DNA from: DATIHT01 sp964348615
Lineage (GTDB): Bacteria > Patescibacteriota > Microgenomatia > Curtissbacterales > GWA2-41-24
Assembly: GCA_964348615.1 (NCBI GenBank)
Contig: CAYGDE010000014.1
Coordinates: 1-17,297 of the forward strand
Direction of reading: 5' to 3'
DNA length: 17,297 bases
Each line of letters starts with the position of its first letter. The stretch's first letter is position 1. The position numbers and the translations under genes are program-made. This document shows positions 1 through 6,612 of the stretch, in pieces. The notes under the pieces were generated by a model. The model searched no databases and was not told where the DNA came from. It saw only the letters and a program-made list of their open reading frames with translations.

Positions 1-46
1 ACTTTATATTCGCAAGAATACATCTTGCTCATCTATCTTGCATGGG

Positions 47-118
47 TGGGTGCACATGGATTCGAACCATGGACCACCACTTTATAAGAGTGGCGCTCTA
101 CCACTGAGCTATGCACCC
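47..118 (-). tRNA. tRNA-Ile (anticodon UAU)
   Basis: A complete cloverleaf folds on the minus strand. The 7-bp acceptor GGGTGCA/TGCACCC, the D arm GCTCAGTGGTAGAGC, the 5-bp anticodon stem CCACT/AGTGG, a 5-base variable loop and the T arm CATGG-TTCGAAT-CCATG are all perfect. The loop CTTATAA puts TAT at positions 34-36, which reads the codon AUA. The discriminator base is A73, as expected for isoleucine. The next bases are CCC rather than CCA, so the 3' CCA must be added after transcription. Most bacteria read AUA with a lysidine-modified CAU tRNA, so a UAU anticodon is uncommon. Confidence 0.93.
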
Positions 119-128
119 AAGAGCAAGA

Positions 129-164
129 TATAAGAGTAGCGCTCTACCACTGAGCTACAGCTCC
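129..164 (-). pseudogene. 5' half of a second tRNA (truncated or interrupted in the anticodon loop)
   Basis: Minus-strand GGAGCTG-TA-GCTCAGTGGTAGAGC-G-CTACT-CTTATA is a normal tRNA 5' half: acceptor 5' strand, D arm, anticodon stem 5' strand and loop. From the TA linker to the loop it matches the neighbouring tRNA-Ile except for one base. The partner strands AGTAG and CAGCTCC are missing downstream within the window; the sequence instead runs into ATCTTGCTC and the intact tRNA. It may be a remnant of tandem duplication, an integration scar, or the first part of a tRNA interrupted by an insertion whose 3' half lies beyond the window edge. Confidence 0.7.
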
Positions 165-201
165 CAATTGAAGCTAATTTTAACATAAATAATGGAAAAA
201 A

Positions 202-2565
202 TTATAATCTTGCTCGGTGCACAATTTCGGCATCTACCACATTTACATCTCGCCCATATCGAAGCCTTGAAAGCTGCTTAATCATTTCTGCAATTCTTGG
301 GTCTTTGTCCATCTTCGCCAAATCGCGTGTTGTATCCAAAGAAAACGGAGGCACAGGTTCATTGCGCACAATAGTTTTGGCAAACGCTTGAAACCTTTCA
401 ACGTTAATTAAATCCGTTTCGTTAAATATTGGCGTAAATTCGTGCTGCAAATAGTTGGCATCGGTAACACCAATCCTAAAGCTAACAATCGTTCCTACGT
501 TTCCAAAAATTGCGTTTTTAACTTCTTCTTCAATTTGCCCTATAAACTGGTTGGCAACAATTAAATTCAAGTGGAATTTTCTGGCCTCTGCCAGAATATC
601 GGCAAAGGTTTCGGTTGCAAAGTTTTGAAACTCGTCCACGTACAAGAAAAAGTCTGGCCTCTGGTCTTCCGGAACATCCTGCCTACTCATTGCTGCAACC
701 AAAATCTTCGGTACCAAAACCAACCCTAAAAAGTTAGAATTTTCTTCACCCATTCGCCCCTTAGAAAGGTTAACAATCAAAATCTTTTGTTGGTCCATCA
801 CTTCCCGGATATTAAATGCACTTTTAGACTGACCAATAATATTTCTCATCAATCTGTCGGTAACGAATCTGCCAAACTTGGAAACAATGTAGTCCAAAAC
901 TTCACTCTTATGAAAGTCGGAAGTCTGGGCAATCTGGTCTGTCCAGTAGCGCCTTACAACTGGGTCTTGTACTTTCGGCAAAAGCTCTTGTACGAACTTT
1001 GCATCGGTAAGAATTCGGACGATTTCGACAAAAGTATTACCCGGTTCGCACATAACAGTAAGCATCGCGTTTCTAATGGCATGTTCAAATCTTGGCCCAA
1101 TAATTCCAGTTTTGTGCGGGTCATAAAGCTTGTACATCAACCCTACAATGTTTGAAGCAATAAAATGCTTCTCCTGCTCAGAACTTGCCTCCAACATGTT
1201 CATGCCCAGTGGTCTTTCAGTATCTGCGGGATTAAAATAAATTACATCCTCTGCTCTTTCTGGCGGAATTTGGGAAAGGATGTCCTCTGCTGCGTCCCCG
1301 TGCGGATCAATAAAACAAACACCATGCCCGGCTTTGATGTCTTGCATCACCAAATATTTCAAAGTTTCTGTCTTTCCGGTACCGGTTTTACCGATAATAT
1401 ACATGTGCCTTCTTCTATCGTCGTCTGAAATATAAACTTCTTTTGTTGTTCCCCTGTAAACACTCTTACCCAAATGCAGCCCCGAAGACGGAATTTGTGC
1501 CGGCGCCGGAGCTCTTTTCGCATTTACCCAAAGTATTCCCGGTGTTTCCACGGTTTTATTGGGCAGGTGAAAAAGTGTTGCCAATTCTTCAGAATTTAAA
1601 ACTCCCTGTTTACCAAAAATTGGCTGATACCTATAAACGAAGTCAACCAAAAATTGCTTTTTAAAACGGATTTTGGCACCGGAAAATCCGTTATATTCTG
1701 AAGAAAACTGAGAAAATGTTGATTTGATGTTATCCAAATGTACCTTTGCAGCAGCTTCTGTTGTGGAAGAGACCATTATCCGAACCAAAACCTCAAATCC
1801 TGGCTTTTCAATCTTGTTCTCTACTGCCTCCATCTTTTTTGGTTCAGGAATCGCCTTTCCTTCAGATTTCATCTCATGCTCCTTGGTTTTGTGGACATAT
1901 TTGTGCCCAGCTGCTTTCCAAGAATGACCGGTAGGAATCGCAATAATCTGAATTGCAGCACCCTCCCCCGGACCCATCTTGGCAAGAGCTGAGGTAATCT
2001 GAGACAAAGGATCAACCGCTAAATCCTTAAAGGTTTTTATAGGATAATAACTTGAACTTTTTAGCTTTAGGGCGGCAAAGGCCAATTTGCCTTCTTCAGA
2101 AAAAATATTATATTCTTCAACTTCACGAACATCGGCACCCGGATAAGAACCGTGGATCTGTTTTTCTACCAAATCTTGCAGTTCGCGTGGACAGGAGATA
2201 TAAAACTTTATTTCTTCTGGGGTTGCCACAATTTCAAAAGAGAAATGCTCGTGGGGTTTTAAAAACGAAAAGGTACTTTCATGGTGAACCGAGGCCAAAG
2301 AAGAAAGCATCTGCTCGGCAGCATCAATCTTAATTTCGTTATCCCTAGGAACCGCAACCAAAAGCAAAACAAAATCTAAAGATTTTTCTTCCCTATCTTT
2401 ATTACGCATCCAAAGTATCCAAACCCATCCCACAAGAAAAGCCATGCCGCCAAGAACAAAAATCACTAGCGCTAAAAATCCCAGGGTGGACAACAACAGC
2501 TCAATTCCCGCAGTTACGTCTATTTGTCCTGGAGAATTAGAAACAACTTGCTCTTCTATCGGCAT
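202..2565 (-). CDS. TraG/VirD4-like membrane-anchored DNA-transfer ATPase
   Basis: A 787-residue protein. Residues about 24-53 form one or two membrane segments, followed by a large N-terminal domain (about 60-360) of a kind common in CPR proteins of this type. The C-terminal part is a HerA/FtsK/VirD4-class P-loop ATPase: Walker A GKTGTGKT at 392-399, the motif FIDPHGD near 418-424, Walker B FFLYVDEFQNF at 639-649 and a sensor-like ANQF near 671. Such proteins pump DNA in conjugation or type IV secretion, but no relaxase, VirB4 or pilus gene is present here, so the substrate is unknown. The ATG lies 3 bases after the stop of the upstream gene; an AGGAGG motif inside that gene's last codons serves as ribosome binding site, so the two are translationally coupled. 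Family assignment is firm, biological role is not. Confidence 0.85.
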   Translation of the reverse strand: MPIEEQVVSNSPGQIDVTAGIELLLSTLGFLALVIFVLGGMAFLVGWVWILWMRNKDREEKSLDFVLLLVAVPRDNEIKIDAAEQMLSSLASVHHESTFSFLKPHEHFSFEIVATPEEIKFYISCPRELQDLVEKQIHGSYPGADVREVEEYNIFSEEGKLAFAALKLKSSSYYPIKTFKDLAVDPLSQITSALAKMGPGEGAAIQIIAIPTGHSWKAAGHKYVHKTKEHEMKSEGKAIPEPKKMEAVENKIEKPGFEVLVRIMVSSTTEAAAKVHLDNIKSTFSQFSSEYNGFSGAKIRFKKQFLVDFVYRYQPIFGKQGVLNSEELATLFHLPNKTVETPGILWVNAKRAPAPAQIPSSGLHLGKSVYRGTTKEVYISDDDRRRHMYIIGKTGTGKTETLKYLVMQDIKAGHGVCFIDPHGDAAEDILSQIPPERAEDVIYFNPADTERPLGMNMLEASSEQEKHFIASNIVGLMYKLYDPHKTGIIGPRFEHAIRNAMLTVMCEPGNTFVEIVRILTDAKFVQELLPKVQDPVVRRYWTDQIAQTSDFHKSEVLDYIVSKFGRFVTDRLMRNIIGQSKSAFNIREVMDQQKILIVNLSKGRMGEENSNFLGLVLVPKILVAAMSRQDVPEDQRPDFFLYVDEFQNFATETFADILAEARKFHLNLIVANQFIGQIEEEVKNAIFGNVGTIVSFRIGVTDANYLQHEFTPIFNETDLINVERFQAFAKTIVRNEPVPPFSLDTTRDLAKMDKDPRIAEMIKQLSRLRYGRDVNVVDAEIVHRARL

Positions 2566-2568
2566 ATA

Positions 2569-3075
2569 TTAGGATGCCTCCTTTTTAAAAACTACCTTCA
2601 TCGTATGTCTGTGTGCCTTTTTCAACATTTTTCCTACCCAAATAGCCATAGCCGCCAAAGAGGAAACTCCAAATACGTTTCGCTTTATGTCGCTTTTACC
2701 GCTTACTTTAGTTTTCTTAGCCAGATCATATTCTTTTTCTGAAACGGGCAATTCAACAGTCGTTCCACTTTTCACTACTTCTTCTGCAGCTTTTATCGGA
2801 TTAACGACTCCTGCATCTTCAACATCGGGGGGTAATTCAGGCTCAAATGTAGCTCTTTTGGTTTCCGCAAGAGTTCCTTGCAATGCTTCAAGTGCTTGCC
2901 TGTCTGCAGTTTCCGCTGTGGTTTTAATACTCTCCATTAGCTTTTCTTCTTCTTCAAAAGCAGAAGTGGCAGCCGCACCTGGCTCTTGCTCTTTGGCGGA
3001 ACGACCTGTACCGGCAGCCTGAACCTGGGCAGTTTGGTCATCAATAATTGGATTTTTTACCGAGGAGTTAGACAT
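2569..3075 (-). CDS. Hypothetical acidic, low-complexity protein coupled to the TraG-like ATPase
   Basis: 168 residues, family not recognised. The first 130 residues are rich in Glu, Ala, Thr and Lys, with likely disordered or helical stretches (acidic run EEEEK near 41-45). The last 35 residues are basic and contain a short hydrophobic helix (FGVSSLAAMAIWVGKMLKK) that could lie on or cross the membrane. It directly precedes the ATPase gene and carries that gene's ribosome binding site, so an accessory or adaptor role for the membrane ATPase is a reasonable inference. The ATG start has no strong Shine-Dalgarno motif. No promoter could be assigned with confidence in the 58 bases up to the structured element upstream. 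Confidence 0.72.
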   Translation of the reverse strand: MSNSSVKNPIIDDQTAQVQAAGTGRSAKEQEPGAAATSAFEEEEKLMESIKTTAETADRQALEALQGTLAETKRATFEPELPPDVEDAGVVNPIKAAEEVVKSGTTVELPVSEKEYDLAKKTKVSGKSDIKRNVFGVSSLAAMAIWVGKMLKKAHRHTMKVVFKKEAS

Positions 3076-3125
3076 TGAAGTAATTTTAACCTAATTCGCT
3101 ATATAGTTAAATGGCTGCCTTCTCA

Positions 3126-3196
3126 CATAGTGCTTAGTATGTAACAGGCTTGACGCAAATCAAAAACATGGCGAAGTCAACCCAATAAGCACTATG
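3126..3196. repeat. Perfect 11-bp inverted repeat overlapping element A
   Basis: CATAGTGCTTA (3126-3136) and TAAGCACTATG (3186-3196) are exact reverse complements separated by 49 bases. The left arm shares its last three bases with the outer stem of element A, and the right arm sits inside the internal loop. The two pairings therefore partly compete, as in an alternative fold, or they mark a nested insertion. Confidence 0.6.
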
Positions 3197-3313
3197 AAAT
3201 TATAGATGCGATTATGGTTAACGGAGACGTGAGTGAGGCGAAATAAAATGTTCGAACTTAAAAAAAGTACCAGCCGAACGTTTTTTGATTGCGACAAGAC
3301 TGGTGCATGCTAA
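3134..3313. repeat. Structured intergenic element, copy A (long terminal stem)
   Basis: An imperfect inverted repeat closes this 180-bp element: arm 3134-3167 pairs with 3280-3313 at about 29 positions, with two T-G wobbles, three mismatches and two bulges. Core pairs include CTTG/CAAG, CGCAA/TTGCG and TCAAAAA/TTTTTGA. Inside, GTCAACC (3176-3182) faces GGTTAAC (3216-3222). Copy B at 4075-4255 has the same architecture, nearly the same length and shared blocks such as CAAAAACATG, GAAGTC, ACGGA, CGTTTTTTGA and GGTGCA. It starts 10 bases after the aquaporin stop codon. It may be a MITE-like element or a structured RNA/3'-UTR element; the transcribed strand is not clear. Confidence 0.75.
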
Positions 3314-3323
3314 AATGTATTAC

Positions 3324-4016
3324 CTACTTCTTCATTTTTCCCACAAACAACCACTCGTACACCAAACCAAACAAACTCCCACAAAATGGCCCGATTAAAA
3401 AAATCAATAAATTACTGTAAGAATTGGAAACAACTGACATCCCAAAAGCTTGAGCCGGATTTATTACGCCCCCCACAAATGGAAATGAAAATAGAAAAAG
3501 TGCAAAGGTTGCAGCCCCCAAAGCAAACGGTCCAAAACTCACCGGCCCACGCCGGTCTACCAACGTAGAAAAATAGACAAAAACCAAAACAAAACTTGCA
3601 AGCGCTTCAGCCAAAACTGCTTTTTGTAAAGATATATCGCCTAAAACTTCAAAAACAGCAGCACCGGCAAAGTTAGGACCAAACAACAAAAACATAAAAA
3701 CAGCCGCCAAAAACCCTCCCAAAAACTGAAAAAACACATAAAATAATAAATCCAAACCTTTTAACTTTTTAGAAAACCATAAAGAAAGCGAAATTGCCGG
3801 ATTCAAGTGCCCGCCAGATATATGAATAGTTGCAAAAACCATAACCATATAAGAAAAAGCAAAAGCAAAACCTATACCCAAAACACCAACTAAACCAGTG
3901 GAAATATCACCCAAAACTGTCCCCAAAGAAATTAAAACCATGAAAAAGGTTCCCAAAAATTCCGCCAAATAAGCGCGCCAGTTCAAGTTAATCTTTAGGA
4001 AAAAATTCTTTACCAC
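3324..4016 (-). CDS. Aquaporin / glycerol-facilitator family (MIP) channel
   Basis: A 230-residue inner-membrane channel with about six hydrophobic helices and the two half-helix NPA motifs of the MIP family: HLNPAI at 70-75 and INPAQ at 185-189. It should pass water or small neutral solutes. The residue after the second NPA, usually the Arg of the ar/R selectivity filter, is Gln189, so selectivity may be altered. The length is normal for the family. The start is a GTG only 6 bases downstream of a perfect TATAAT box, so the mRNA may be leaderless. It is a single-gene unit, flanked on both sides by copies of the same structured element, which sets it apart from the operons around it. Confidence 0.9.
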   Translation of the reverse strand: MVKNFFLKINLNWRAYLAEFLGTFFMVLISLGTVLGDISTGLVGVLGIGFAFAFSYMVMVFATIHISGGHLNPAISLSLWFSKKLKGLDLLFYVFFQFLGGFLAAVFMFLLFGPNFAGAAVFEVLGDISLQKAVLAEALASFVLVFVYFSTLVDRRGPVSFGPFALGAATFALFLFSFPFVGGVINPAQAFGMSVVSNSYSNLLIFLIGPFCGSLFGLVYEWLFVGKMKK

Positions 4017-4022
4017 TCTTTG

Positions 4023-4051
4023 ATTATATGCTCAGTACAATCGCAATTCAA
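4023..4051 (-). promoter_or_regulatory. Sigma-70 type promoter of the aquaporin gene
   Basis: On the minus strand TTGAAT (4046-4051) and a perfect TATAAT (4023-4028) are separated by exactly 17 bases. The expected transcription start falls on or next to the GTG start codon at 4016, so a leaderless or nearly leaderless transcript is predicted. Confidence 0.7.
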
Positions 4052-4074
4052 AACCAAAAGGAAACAAAAACGCA

Positions 4075-4255
4075 TTTGGAGTTTGCATCCTTGTACTTCA
4101 AAAACATGATGAAGTCGGCTGTTTGATTATTGAGAATCGAACTTATAAAGAAATATGATGCCGACGGAATCCTGAGCGAAACGAAGATAAATGGTCGAAA
4201 GCTAGAAAAATGCCTTAGTTGAGCGTTTTTTGAAGGACAAGGTGCAAAATACAAA
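4075..4255. repeat. Structured intergenic element, copy B (long terminal stem)
   Basis: A 181-bp partner of copy A. Arm 4075-4105 pairs with 4225-4255: TTTGCA/TGCAAA, CCTTGT/ACAAGG and CTTCAAAAA/TTTTTGAAG are joined by three mismatches and two single-base bulges. An internal 6-bp stem GTCGGC (4114-4119)/GCCGAC (4160-4165) sits where copy A has GTCAACC/GGTTAAC, so A-T pairs have become G-C pairs. It begins 11 bases after the DUF3105 stop codon, nearly the same offset as copy A from the aquaporin stop. A small reading frame crossing it is explained by the repeat and is not called as a gene. Confidence 0.75.
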
Positions 4256-4266
4256 CCTGCAAAAAC

Positions 4267-4839
4267 CTAGTCTGGCGTCTTCTCAGGACCCCTATTTCGG
4301 TATGTCTTGATAAAATCTTTTACCTTATTTTCATCCAGTTGGTCCAATTTCAACACTCTTCCCCAAGATACAAGTGCAATCTGCGAATCGTTTTTGTCTC
4401 GTGGTTCCAAAACCAGTTTCCAGTCATCTTCACCAACAATTTCCTTCAGCTTATTTACAACGTCTTCTGGGGTATCTGGTTTATACGAAATCCACACATG
4501 ACCATGCTCTAAGTTATGAACTAACTGTTCGTCTGGTAATTGCTTATCGTAAACTCCATTTTTTGCAGGAGCGGGCCAATGGCTGCCAGAATTTGGCGGG
4601 TTAGAATTGTAAGCTGTAATACTGGTTCCTGATGCAATATGTTGACGGCTTTCAATTTTATACTCCACAGTTCCCTCAACCGGAGAGTTAACAGGCACAA
4701 GACTCAAATCAGTGCCTTCTGCCATCTGTTTTGTGTCCGAGGCCGAAGATCTGGAAAAAAACCAAACCCCAGCACCTAAAATCACAAAGGTTACAATAAA
4801 AACCCAAACAATGGTTGGAATTCTTCTAATTAAATTCAT
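4267..4839 (-). CDS. DUF3105 family membrane-anchored extracytoplasmic protein
   Basis: 190 residues: one N-terminal membrane anchor (about 9-28) and an outward-facing DUF3105 domain. The family hallmarks are visible: HIASG (67-71), PPNSGSHWP (81-89), LVHNLEHGHV (106-115) and a late SWGR. The conserved His87, His108, His112 and His114 suggest metal binding, but the family has no established function. It follows the cupredoxin-like lipoprotein by 9 bases in the same operon, which fits a shared role in extracytoplasmic metal or redox handling (inference). The ATG is preceded by AGGT at the end of the upstream gene. Confidence 0.85.
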   Translation of the reverse strand: MNLIRRIPTIVWVFIVTFVILGAGVWFFSRSSASDTKQMAEGTDLSLVPVNSPVEGTVEYKIESRQHIASGTSITAYNSNPPNSGSHWPAPAKNGVYDKQLPDEQLVHNLEHGHVWISYKPDTPEDVVNKLKEIVGEDDWKLVLEPRDKNDSQIALVSWGRVLKLDQLDENKVKDFIKTYRNRGPEKTPD

Positions 4840-4848
4840 CGCACAGAC

Positions 4849-5298
4849 CTATTGTACAACCACACTTCCTTTTGTCGTTGGCTTCGCATGGTCATGAAAC
4901 CCCCATGTTCCAATCTTGGAAACTGTGACTGTTTCAGATTCGCCAGGAGCAAGCTCGATTACAAATTCGCCGCCAGTAATTTCCTTGTTTGCTGTGTGGG
5001 TTGGGTGCGGGTCAGACCCTACCTTAATTGTCGATGTTCCATTATTAACCCACGTTATTGATCCGCCAGATTTTACAGTCACAATAGCCGGAGTTACTAC
5101 CCCGTCCGCAAATTTAACAGCTGTCCCTTTGGTCTCTTCAGTCTTTCCAGAGGATGTGCTTTGCGTATTTTGGCTACTTGGACTACTTGCCGTACTGCCT
5201 GTATTCTGGCTTTGCGAACCATAAGGTAAGCTACACGCCGAAAGAATTAAAACTGATATTCCCACAAATCCTAAACTTGCAAACTTTTTCAAATTCAT
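4849..5298 (-). CDS. Cupredoxin-like lipoprotein
   Basis: 149 residues. A signal peptide ends in the lipobox LSAC with Cys22 as the lipidated residue. A Ser/Thr/Gln-rich linker (about 23-58) leads to a plastocyanin-like beta-sandwich (about 60-149) with VTPAIVTVKSGGSITWVN. Possible metal ligands are His98, His101, His135 and His137. The usual Cys and Met ligands of blue-copper proteins are absent from the C-terminal loop (GFHDHAKPTTKG), so this may not be a type 1 copper site. It is the first gene of a two-gene unit with the DUF3105 protein. The ribosome binding site AGGAGGTGAT is almost a perfect anti-16S match. Confidence 0.85.
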   Translation of the reverse strand: MNLKKFASLGFVGISVLILSACSLPYGSQSQNTGSTASSPSSQNTQSTSSGKTEETKGTAVKFADGVVTPAIVTVKSGGSITWVNNGTSTIKVGSDPHPTHTANKEITGGEFVIELAPGESETVTVSKIGTWGFHDHAKPTTKGSVVVQ

Positions 5299-5301
5299 AA
5301 A

Positions 5302-5311
5302 ATCACCTCCT
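5302..5311 (-). promoter_or_regulatory. Very strong Shine-Dalgarno of the cupredoxin gene
   Basis: AGGAGGTGAT on the minus strand, with three bases before the ATG at 5296-5298. It is the best match to the 16S rRNA 3' end in the window, whereas many neighbouring genes have weak or no such site, and it suggests high expression of the lipoprotein. Confidence 0.85.
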
Positions 5312-5317
5312 ACTAAA

Positions 5318-5346
5318 AATATACTTTAGCAAAAATTCGTGCACAA
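5318..5346 (-). promoter_or_regulatory. Probable promoter of the cupredoxin-DUF3105 operon
   Basis: Minus-strand TTGTGC (5341-5346) and TATATT (5318-5323) are 17 bases apart and lie just upstream of the strong ribosome binding site. The -10 box matches the consensus at five of six positions and the -35 box is weak. Confidence 0.5.
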
Positions 5347-5356
5347 TCGCAACCAT

Positions 5357-6220
5357 CTAAGCTTTTCCCGAAGATCCAAAAACATCAATTTTCCCCTCGA
5401 CAACAGCCATCACAGACTCAATCATATCCTCGGTCAGTTTATAATAGGCAAGTTCATTAGGTTTTTCCCCAATTTTCTCAACTAAAGCATCATGGAATGC
5501 TTGCCGCACATCCGTATTCACGTTTATCTTAACAATCTTACCCACCTTAATTGCTTGTTTAACCGAAACTGCGGGAATCCCCGAACCTCCATGCATAGAA
5601 AGAAAAGTATCTGGCAAAAGCTCTTTTATTCGCTTCAAAAGGCCTAAGTCCAAAGGCGGGTCATTAGGAAAAGTCCCATGCGCATTTCCAAAGACGGCAG
5701 CAAATATATCTACCCCAGTCGAGGAAACAAATTTGGCAGCCCTTTGTGGGTCGGTATAAGATTTTTTCAAGCTTTCCCAATCAACCTCTTCTGTGTGAAC
5801 CTCAGAAGATCCCACCAATTTATCAATTTCTCCTTCCACCAAAACATCTTTTTTGTGTGCAGTTTCAACTACTTTCTTGATAGCATCCACATTTTTGTCA
5901 AAATCTAAATCACTTCCGTCAAAATGTACATCATCAAAACCTTTCTCAATTGCTGCCATACAATCTTCAATTTTTTTTGCATGGTCTAGGTTCAAAAGAA
6001 TTGGAATTCCGAAATGTTGTTGGGCATTTTCAACAATATCCACAATATTATCAAGGCCAAAATACCCAACCTCCCCTTGCGAAAACTCAAGCATTACGGG
6101 TGAATTTTTCTTGGCTGCAGCCCTGCATATAGCATTTAAAATCTCAAAACTGTCGACATTAAACGCCCCAATTGCGAAATTTTCTTTCTGTGCCTTTTCA
6201 AACCATTGCTTCGCAGTCAA
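5357..6220 (-). CDS. fba: Class II fructose-bisphosphate aldolase
   Basis: A 287-residue zinc-dependent aldolase that cleaves or forms fructose-1,6-bisphosphate in glycolysis or gluconeogenesis. The class II motifs are present: NLDHA (77-81) with catalytic Asp79 and zinc ligand His80, VEGEID (128-133), GNAHG with zinc ligand His181, MHGGSG (209-214) with zinc ligand His210, and the phosphate-binding NVNTD (233-237). The tagatose-bisphosphate (GatY/KbaY) subfamily looks similar and cannot be excluded. The start is a TTG at 6218-6220 that overlaps the TGA of the upstream membrane protein gene; AAAGGA upstream acts as ribosome binding site. Its operon with rpiB suggests a sugar-phosphate module. 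Confidence 0.92.
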   Translation of the reverse strand: MTAKQWFEKAQKENFAIGAFNVDSFEILNAICRAAAKKNSPVMLEFSQGEVGYFGLDNIVDIVENAQQHFGIPILLNLDHAKKIEDCMAAIEKGFDDVHFDGSDLDFDKNVDAIKKVVETAHKKDVLVEGEIDKLVGSSEVHTEEVDWESLKKSYTDPQRAAKFVSSTGVDIFAAVFGNAHGTFPNDPPLDLGLLKRIKELLPDTFLSMHGGSGIPAVSVKQAIKVGKIVKINVNTDVRQAFHDALVEKIGEKPNELAYYKLTEDMIESVMAVVEGKIDVFGSSGKA

Positions 6221-6612
6221 ATTTTATCCTTTCTATATTTTATCTTTGAATATATATTAAGCCCAACAACCATATTAACACCTGAAAGTATAAGGAATGG
6301 CAACCAAAAGACAGATTTTACAGACAAAGACCCTCCAAGCTCAAACCCTTCAAGTACAAAAACAAGCATCACCACAAATTCAAAAATAGACAGAAGTGTC
6401 AGAAGGACGGTCGCACGAAACCGGGAAAGAAACCACAAAAAAACAACCGGGGAAAACATTATTACACCAATTATCATTCCATTAAAAAACGCTCGGTTTA
6501 CTGCAAAATCCCAAATATTTAGAAAAACGAAAATAAAAAGCAGGTTTAAAAAAAACAGCCTTTTTTCAACTTTTTTTCCAACTTTTAAAAAATCTTTTAA
6601 ATTTTTCATCAA
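6217..6612 (-). CDS. Small four-helix membrane protein, unknown function
   Basis: 131 residues with about four hydrophobic segments (roughly 19-35, 43-61, 66-88 and 99-121) separated by short basic loops (Lys-rich N terminus, SRFRA near 63-67, KIKYRKDK at the C terminus). I do not recognise the family. The gene sits between rpiB and the aldolase; its start follows directly on the rpiB stop and its TGA overlaps the aldolase TTG start. It is therefore translated with two central-carbon enzymes, but this does not show a metabolic role. Two adjacent ATG codons make the exact start uncertain by one codon. Confidence 0.75.
   Translation of the reverse strand: MMKNLKDFLKVGKKVEKRLFFLNLLFIFVFLNIWDFAVNRAFFNGMIIGVIMFSPVVFLWFLSRFRATVLLTLLSIFEFVVMLVFVLEGFELGGSLSVKSVFWLPFLILSGVNMVVGLNIYSKIKYRKDKI

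Noticed and set aside
787..1155. Plus-strand frames opposite the TraG-like gene and other genes
   Set aside because: They have no homology-like motifs or ribosome binding sites and lie opposite well supported minus-strand genes.
4048..4254. Small minus-strand frame of 68 residues
   Set aside because: It lies across structured element B, has no ribosome binding site, and its sequence is explained by the repeat.
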